9,827 nt of DNA from CAYMRB01 sp964392615 (GTDB lineage Bacteria; Planctomycetota; UBA8108). Location of the stretch: positions 1-9,827 of the forward strand of contig CAYMRB010000386.1 in assembly GCA_964392615.1 (NCBI GenBank). Reading direction: 5' to 3'. Within the stretch, counting starts at the first letter, position 1, and the number at the start of each line of letters is the position of its first letter. The notes under the pieces were generated by a model, which saw only the letters and a list, made by a program, of their open reading frames with translations, did no database searches and was not told the origin of the DNA. The position numbers were made by a program, and so were the translations under genes. Of this stretch, positions 5,772 to 9,827 are shown piece by piece.

Positions 5772-6218
5772 CTATCCGCCGAGCCGGCCGGCGAGCCCCT
5801 CGTCGTATCCGATGCGGTACCCCTCGCGGAACCCGGCCTCGAACGCGATCGGGTACACGGCCCAGTACGCGTCCTCGAAGCCGTACTCGTAGTCACGACT
5901 GCTGTGATGACGCTCGTTCTCATCGTGGTACGCGGCGAGGATCTCCTCGTCCGTGCAGCACAGCGGCGGCGTGTCGTCGTAGTCGACGTGCAGGCCGCCC
6001 TCGTCGTTGCCGACCGCGTGGCCATCGCTCCAGCCGTCGAAATGGCCCCGCTCCCACGCGGCGTCCTCGCCGTCCTCCCAGCCTGAATCGTACGAAGCGT
6101 GGTCGACGTACCGATCTTCGTCCTCGAGATGATCGCAGCCACCTCCCCACACGGCCAGCGACACGACCGCGAGCGCCGCCCACACGACCCGACCGCGCCT
6201 CGAGCTGTGCTGCATCAT
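5772..6218 (-). CDS. GX3-repeat lipoprotein 1 (two Gly-x-x-x helices with Cys-Cys linker)
   Basis: The 148-residue predicted lipoprotein has signal ALAVVSLAVWGGGC with lipid Cys28, a relaxed lipobox. An acidic spacer follows. The first repeat helix has small residues every fourth position: Gly46, Gly50, Ala54, Gly58, Gly62, Gly66, Gly70, Gly74. A linker contains TPPLCCT, with the Cys doublet at 87-88. The second helix repeats the pattern: Gly113, Ala117, Val121, Ala125, Gly129, Gly133, Gly137, Gly141, including FEAGFREGYRIGYDEG. Such GX3 runs are known from Yae1/Lto1 (deca-GX3) and FliH, where they pack helices closely. I do not know this family. A helical hairpin on the membrane surface is inferred. 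Either of two adjacent ATGs (6218 or 6215) may be used, and only a poor SD (GAGAGG, 11 bases away) is seen. It is the last gene of the minus-strand group and converges with the MazG-like gene. Confidence 0.78.
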   Translation of the reverse strand: MMQHSSRRGRVVWAALAVVSLAVWGGGCDHLEDEDRYVDHASYDSGWEDGEDAAWERGHFDGWSDGHAVGNDEGGLHVDYDDTPPLCCTDEEILAAYHDENERHHSSRDYEYGFEDAYWAVYPIAFEAGFREGYRIGYDEGLAGRLGG

Positions 6219-6260
6219 GTCTGTCCGAGCCTCTCGCGTGCCGCCCGACCTCGACGGCCC

Positions 6261-6280
6261 CTCCCGCTCGCGCCCGGGAG
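6261..6280 (-). terminator. GC-rich hairpin between the two GX3 lipoprotein genes
   Basis: A perfect 6-bp stem, CTCCCG/CGGGAG, encloses an 8-base loop just after the stop of GX3 lipoprotein 2. No T-run follows, so it is a weak terminator candidate. It could equally be a partial terminator or a stabilising 3' hairpin that lowers expression of the downstream paralogue. Confidence 0.3.
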
Positions 6281-6286
6281 CCTCTC

Positions 6287-6730
6287 TCAGCGCGTCGCGA
6301 GCCGGTCCGCGAGGCCGTCGTCGTAGGCGTCATCGTACCCGCCGCGGAAGCCGGCCTCAAAGGCCAACGGGTACGTGAACCAGTAGGCGTCCATGTACCC
6401 GTCCTTGTAGTCCGAACGCCCCTCGCGGCGGTCCTCGGTGATCCACGCGTCGAGGATCTGCTGATGCGTGCAGCAAACGGGCGGCGTCGGGTCAAACACG
6501 CGGTGCGCGAGGCCGTCGTCGTATCCGGCGGCCCAGCCGAGCTGCCAGCCGTCGAAGAAGCCCTTGTCCCACGCGTCGTCCTCGCCGGCGGTGTCCCCCA
6601 CTGCGTACCAATCGACGTCCTCGTCGTCGTCGTAGCTCGAGCTGGAACTGCCGCCCCCACCGCAGGCGGTCAGCGTCGCCGCCAAGAAAAGCGGCCACAG
6701 GGCGCGCACTCGTGAGAACCGGAACACCAT
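6287..6730 (-). CDS. GX3-repeat lipoprotein 2 (paralogue of the downstream lipoprotein)
   Basis: The 147-residue lipoprotein has signal RALWPLFLAATLTAC with a clean lipobox (LTAC, lipid Cys23), then a Gly/Ser/Asp-rich spacer (GGGGSSSSSYDDDED). Helix 1 has Gly45, Gly49, Ala53, Gly57, Gly61, Gly65, Gly69, Gly73, the same eight-step pattern as the paralogue, including the Ala in third place. The linker has TPPVCCTHQQIL (Cys86-Cys87). Helix 2 has Gly111, Ala115, Thr119, Ala123, Gly127, Gly131, Ala135, Gly139 and shares DAYW, YPxAFEAGFRxGY and YDxGLAxRL with it. The start is ATG 6730, with GTG 6727 as an alternative, because AAGGGG ends only one base before the ATG. The frame continues open upstream antisense to nothing useful, inside the DUF1080 gene in another frame, and is ignored there. 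Function unknown; probably a small envelope scaffold or a partner of its paralogue. Confidence 0.8.
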   Translation of the reverse strand: MVFRFSRVRALWPLFLAATLTACGGGGSSSSSYDDDEDVDWYAVGDTAGEDDAWDKGFFDGWQLGWAAGYDDGLAHRVFDPTPPVCCTHQQILDAWITEDRREGRSDYKDGYMDAYWFTYPLAFEAGFRGGYDDAYDDGLADRLATR

Positions 6731-6766
6731 GCCCCTTCGGACGGCGCGGTGCAGCCGGTATTCAGC

Positions 6767-6782
6767 GAGAAACAGGCCCTGT
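6767..6782 (-). terminator. Weak hairpin plus T-rich tail after the DUF1080 gene
   Basis: On the minus strand, 10 bases past the DUF1080 stop, ACAG-GGC-CTGT is followed by TTTCTC. An alternative stem, GGCC-ACAG-GGCC, overlaps it. The stem is short, so termination would be partial at best. If real, it would set the GX3 lipoproteins below the DUF1080 gene in expression. Confidence 0.22.
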
Positions 6783-6792
6783 GGCCACGGTC

Positions 6793-8631
6793 CTACGGCT
6801 TGTCGTACTCCTTGACACGGATGTTGCGGAACTCGATCCGCGATCCGTGCCCGAGGAAGCCGATGTAGCCGAGCTGGTTGAGGATGCCGGCGTTCTTCTT
6901 GAGCATCTCCGGCTTCAGCTCCGCATCGACGATCGTCACGCCGTTGAGCTTGATCGTCACGCGTCTGCCGCGCGCGGTGATCTCCTCGTAGTTCCAGTAT
7001 CCGATCGGGCTCTGGAAGCCGCGCTTCGCCGGGACGGCATTGTAGATCGACCCGTGGTATTGGTAGGGCTCCAGGTAGCGGTAGCCGCGGGCGGTGTTCT
7101 CGAGAACCTGAATCTCCATGCCGTTGTACGCGGCGTCGTACGCCTTTCGGCCTTCCTTGCGCTGCGGGATGTAGCGCGCCCGGATGCCGACGCCGTTGTT
7201 CGCGCCGGACTGGAGCTTGAACTCGAAACGCAGCGTGAAGTTGTCGTAGACGCGGTCTGTGTACAGATTGCCGCCGCCGCGACGCTTGCAGACGAGCTTG
7301 CCGTCCTCGGCCGCGTAGCCGTTGACCGCCCCGAGCCAGCCGGTCAAGTCCTTGCCGTTGAAGATGCTGTCGAAGCCTTCGTCGTTCGCGGGGCCGCGGT
7401 ACTCGGTGTAGAACGTCGCGCCGATCTCGCGGACGACGACCTTCTGGAACTCGACGCCATCGCCGGCCCGCAGCGCGATGCGGCCCTTCGCGGCCCCTCG
7501 ACGATGGACGACCTCGGCAGTGCGCACACCGTTGAGCCACACCGCGATGTGATCGCCCCGTGCGATCGCGTAGTAGTGGTTCCAGTCATCGCGGACGGCG
7601 CGCTTCGCCAACGCGGCCGGGCAACGACCGATGACGCCGTCGGCCCCGCCGTGCGCCAGCGAGCCCCAGCGGCCGGGCCCGACTCCGAGGCTGTATCCGG
7701 CGGTGTCGCTATCCTCCGAGGTCTGCTTGCGCAGGCCGATCGCCCCGCTCGCGTCCGCGCCGTCGGCCTTCGCCCACGCGTGGAGCTCGAAGTCGCCGTA
7801 CTCGTTGTCGCCGGGGGGCGCCCAGCCGTCGCCGACGGGCACGCCGCGCTCGATCGGCGGGTTGCCGCGCTGTTCCTTCGGAATCGACGCCTTGGGCCAC
7901 GCCAGCGTGCCGCTCTCCGGCGGCCGCCGCGGAATGCGTCGCACGAACACGTTGCGGAAACGCAGCTCGCCGTCATGCGTCTGCAGCTGGAGCTGCCCGA
8001 CCGGGTAGATCGGCTTGTCGCGCTCCCAGTAGTTCTCCATGACGGTCTCGTTGACGACGAGGACGTCGTTGAGCCAAATGGACACGTTCTCGCCGACCAT
8101 CACGACGCGGAACGTATTCCACTCCCCCGCCGGCTTGTCGGCGAGCGCGAGCGGCTTCGACGGGTTCTTCTGATTGTTGTAGAGCCCGCCCGACCCGACC
8201 TTCGCCTGCGGGATGCCGTTGACCGGGTCCCAGATCTGCACCTGCGGCACGCCGCGCAGGTAGATGCCGCTGTCGGCGCCCTTGCCGATCTTCCAGTCCA
8301 TGCGCAGCTCGAAGTCGCCGAACTCCTCGACGGTGCAGAGGTACGTGCCCTTGCCGTCGGGATTGATGATCTCGCCACCTTCGACCTTCCAGTGCTTCCG
8401 CATCGCCTCGTCGGCCCTCGCCTGCGCGGCCGTGCGCTCGGCCGGGGCCATCTGCAAGATCTTCTTCGGATTGCCGCGACCGAGCAGGCCCTGCCAACCC
8501 GTGAGGTCCTTGCCGTTGAAGAGAGCGGTGAAGCCCTGCGGGGGCACATTGTGCTCGGCGGCCGTCGCGGTAGCCGCCACGACGAGCAGAACCGGGGCGA
8601 TCGGAACGAGGGTGAAGACAGCGCGATACAT
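6793..8631 (-). CDS. Secreted DUF1080 (3-keto-disaccharide hydrolase family) protein with three jelly-roll-like domains
   Basis: The 612-residue protein has a Sec signal (MYRAVFTLVPIAPVLLVVAATATAA, cleavage likely near residue 25). Domain 1 (about 33-233) opens with FTALFNGKDLTGWQG and includes SGIYLRGVPQVQIWDP, both typical of DUF1080 (PF06439). A middle segment (about 263-405) has GDFELHAWAKADG, YYAIARGDHIAVWLNGVRT and a final FQKVVVREIG, resembling a diverged concanavalin-like fold without the FNGKDLTGW opening. Domain 3 (about 418-608) opens with FDSIFNGKDLTGWLG and ends EFRNIRVKEY. Family members act on, or bind, oxidised disaccharides and other glycans in the periplasm. Most planctomycete members have one or two domains, so three is long. 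The start is fixed by GAGGAG six bases before the ATG. It leads the minus-strand group with the GX3 lipoproteins and diverges from arsS. Substrate is not readable from sequence. Confidence 0.9.
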   Translation of the reverse strand: MYRAVFTLVPIAPVLLVVAATATAAEHNVPPQGFTALFNGKDLTGWQGLLGRGNPKKILQMAPAERTAAQARADEAMRKHWKVEGGEIINPDGKGTYLCTVEEFGDFELRMDWKIGKGADSGIYLRGVPQVQIWDPVNGIPQAKVGSGGLYNNQKNPSKPLALADKPAGEWNTFRVVMVGENVSIWLNDVLVVNETVMENYWERDKPIYPVGQLQLQTHDGELRFRNVFVRRIPRRPPESGTLAWPKASIPKEQRGNPPIERGVPVGDGWAPPGDNEYGDFELHAWAKADGADASGAIGLRKQTSEDSDTAGYSLGVGPGRWGSLAHGGADGVIGRCPAALAKRAVRDDWNHYYAIARGDHIAVWLNGVRTAEVVHRRGAAKGRIALRAGDGVEFQKVVVREIGATFYTEYRGPANDEGFDSIFNGKDLTGWLGAVNGYAAEDGKLVCKRRGGGNLYTDRVYDNFTLRFEFKLQSGANNGVGIRARYIPQRKEGRKAYDAAYNGMEIQVLENTARGYRYLEPYQYHGSIYNAVPAKRGFQSPIGYWNYEEITARGRRVTIKLNGVTIVDAELKPEMLKKNAGILNQLGYIGFLGHGSRIEFRNIRVKEYDKP

Positions 8632-8637
8632 CCGTGA

Positions 8638-8643
8638 CTCCTC
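8638..8643 (-). promoter_or_regulatory. Ribosome binding site of the DUF1080 gene
   Basis: GAGGAG on the minus strand with a 6-base spacer to the ATG at 8631. It is a textbook SD that confirms the start and the full signal peptide. Confidence 0.75.
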
Positions 8644-8687
8644 GAGACGTTGCAGGGTTGGGTGGAATCCTCGTGCGAGACGCCCCG

Positions 8688-8717
8688 ATTATCGCCGAAC
8701 GGCGCCGCGGAAGTCGA
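8688..8717 (-). promoter_or_regulatory. Possible sigma-70-like promoter for the DUF1080 gene
   Basis: On the minus strand, TCGACT (8717-8712) and GATAAT (8693-8688) are separated by 18 bases. They match 4 of 6 and 5 of 6 consensus positions. GATAAT stands out in a very GC-rich gap. Transcription would start near 8681, leaving a leader of about 50 bases. This is by eye only, and promoter rules of the host are not known. Confidence 0.3.
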
Positions 8718-8778
8718 CCGGGGAAGCCGGGAACCGTCACGTGGCCGGCAGCGTTGTGAGGTGGTAGGCTGTCGCGCC

Positions 8779-9777
8779 ATGGACGCCATCGACACACCCA
8801 CGCGCAGGGAGGGCGAGGATTTGTTCGAGCGAGCCATCGAGGCGGCCACGCGCACGACCGGTCTTCACGCGCGGGGGATCGATACGATCCAGCTCAACAT
8901 CGGCCTGCGCTGCGACCTGAGCTGCGCGCACTGCCACGTCGCGGCCTCCCCGCAACGCCGCGAGGAGATGTCCCCCGAGACGATGGAGCTCGTTCTCGCG
9001 GCCGTTCGCGCGTGCGGCGCCCGAACGGTCGACATCACCGGTGGCGCGCCGGAGCTCCACCCCCGCTTTCGCGACTTCGTCCGTGCGCTCGCCCGCGAGG
9101 AGGTCGAGGTGCTCGTGCGCACGAACCTCACCGTGTTCTTCGAGCCCGAGGCCGCCGGCATCGCAGCGTTCTTCCGTGACCACCGCGTGCACCTGGTCGC
9201 GTCGCTGCCGTGCTACCTCGAGGACAACGTCGACACCCAGCGCGGCGACGGCGTGTTCCGGCGCAGTCTCGACGCGATCCGAGAGCTCAACGAGCTCGGC
9301 TACGGACGCGACGACGCGCTGCTGCTCGACCTCGTCTACAACCCGGTCGGGCACTCACTGCCTCCCGAGCCCGCCGTTCTCGAAACCGCGTACAAGCAGC
9401 ATCTAGCCGACGACCACGGCATCGTGTTCTCGCGCCTGCTGACGATCACGAACATGCCGATCGGCCGGTTTCGCGCCGACCTGAAGCGAAGCGGCGACCA
9501 CGATCGATACCGTGACGTCCTGCGCGAGTCGTTCAACCCGCGCACGATCGACTCGCTGATGTGCCGCCGCCAGATCAGCGTGCGCTGGGACGGGACGCTC
9601 TTCGACTGCGACTTCAACCTCGCGCTCAAGATGCCGGTCGACGGGGGCTCGCCGACGCACATTCGCGATTTCGAGCCGCAAGCCCTCGGCCGCCGACGCA
9701 TCGCGACCGCCGAGCATTGCTTCGGCTGCACCGCCGGGCGCGGCTCGTCGTGCGGCGGCGCGCTGGACGTCGAGTAG
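8779..9777 (+). CDS. arsS: ArsS-type radical SAM enzyme (arsenosugar biosynthesis family)
   Basis: The 332-residue protein has a radical SAM cluster motif at Cys45, Cys49 and Cys52 (CDLSCAHC), binding the 4Fe-4S cluster that splits S-adenosylmethionine. Other radical SAM marks are DITGGAPELHP, the GGxP-like element, and LVRTNLTVF. The C-terminal half carries the family-specific domain: TITNMPIGRF, FNPRTIDSLMCRRQISV, GTLFDCDFN and HCFGCTAGRGSSCGGAL. Its extra cysteines suggest further metal ligands. ArsS is named for arsenosugar synthesis, where the radical SAM step joins methylarsenical and nucleoside chemistry. No arsM, arsR or transporter gene is in view, so the arsenic role is taken from family naming only. 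Some family members contain selenocysteine; this one uses Cys at all visible sites. The start is ATG 8779. The frame is open to 8650, but that part is a shadow of the divergent leader. No good SD is present. TAGGCT eight bases before the ATG could be a -10 element of a leaderless transcript. Confidence 0.87.
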   Translation: MDAIDTPTRREGEDLFERAIEAATRTTGLHARGIDTIQLNIGLRCDLSCAHCHVAASPQRREEMSPETMELVLAAVRACGARTVDITGGAPELHPRFRDFVRALAREEVEVLVRTNLTVFFEPEAAGIAAFFRDHRVHLVASLPCYLEDNVDTQRGDGVFRRSLDAIRELNELGYGRDDALLLDLVYNPVGHSLPPEPAVLETAYKQHLADDHGIVFSRLLTITNMPIGRFRADLKRSGDHDRYRDVLRESFNPRTIDSLMCRRQISVRWDGTLFDCDFNLALKMPVDGGSPTHIRDFEPQALGRRRIATAEHCFGCTAGRGSSCGGALDVE

Positions 9778-9781
9778 CAGT

Positions 9782-9794
9782 CCGTTGAAAACGG
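9782..9794 (+). terminator. Small hairpin just after arsS
   Basis: CCGTT-GAA-AACGG forms a perfect 5-bp stem with a 3-base loop, four bases past the TAG stop. No T-run follows before the window ends. It could be a minor 3' hairpin or chance. The last 33 bases hold nothing else I can identify. Confidence 0.2.
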
Positions 9795-9827
9795 CTTCGA
9801 GCGTGACCCGAGGCCCCCCCTGCCGAT

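Noticed and set aside
5759..5772. Hairpin GAGA-ACG-TCTC between the convergent MazG-like and GX3 lipoprotein genes as a terminator.
   Set aside because: Only four AT/GC pairs and no T-run; too weak to call.
6731..7540. Upstream extension of GX3 lipoprotein 2 into the DUF1080 gene.
   Set aside because: Arg-rich out-of-frame shadow; the lipoprotein signal starts cleanly at 6730.
6712..8637. A 641-residue plus-strand open frame opposite the DUF1080 gene.
   Set aside because: Its translation is low-complexity Arg/Ala/Val/Asp with no known motif, whereas the opposite strand has signal peptide, SD and clear family motifs. It is a codon-bias shadow.
9778..9794. CAGTCCGTTGAAAACGG after arsS as the end of a dispersed repeat or mobile element.
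   Set aside because: It occurs once here, with no inverted partner, target duplication or transposase in view. I cannot support more than a small hairpin.

Overview
The window reads as ordinary chromosome from a GC-rich, Gram-negative-type bacterium, most likely a planctomycete or a close relative. This is inferred from gene content and was not checked by search. The pointers are secreted EF-hand/dockerin-like proteins with the 'FVRGDxNADGxxDISD ... LFxGG ... PPPPTPS' layout, a three-domain secreted DUF1080 (3-keto-disaccharide hydrolase family) protein, a Tat-exported glycosylasparaginase, an M16 subunit without a zinc site, and several lipoproteins with lipobox-type signals. I see no tRNA, rRNA, CRISPR array, transposase, integrase or phage gene. 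Coding density is high, and the longest non-coding stretch is about 147 bases.

Layout: 1-1311 (+) is the C-terminal majority of an M16-family protein cut by the window edge. 1370-2470 (+) is a Tat-signal glycosylasparaginase. 3731-2484 (-) holds three tandem paralogous mini-dockerin proteins of 130-133 residues, each a signal peptide plus one dockerin-like module, with no catalytic domain. Diverging from them across only 36 bases is a 540-residue alpha/beta-hydrolase lipoprotein (3768-5390, +). Its stop codon overlaps the start of a MazG-like nucleotide pyrophosphatase (5387-5758, +). Next, on the minus strand and reading right to left, come the DUF1080 protein (8631-6793) and two paralogous small lipoproteins (6730-6287 and 6218-5772). 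The lipoproteins are built from two eight-step Gly-x-x-x helices joined by a Cys-Cys linker. Finally, an ArsS-type radical SAM enzyme runs from 8779 to 9777 (+).

Taken together, most of the genes encode envelope or exported proteins: peptidase-like subunit, deglycosylating amidase, calcium-binding modules, lipoproteins and a glycan-active protein. That fits an outer-surface or periplasmic polymer-handling neighbourhood, although no single pathway is demonstrated. Two small paralogous families are the most interesting content: the GX3-repeat lipoprotein pair, and the stand-alone dockerin trio with its changed cysteine and calcium-loop spacing. The remaining genes belong to recognisable families.
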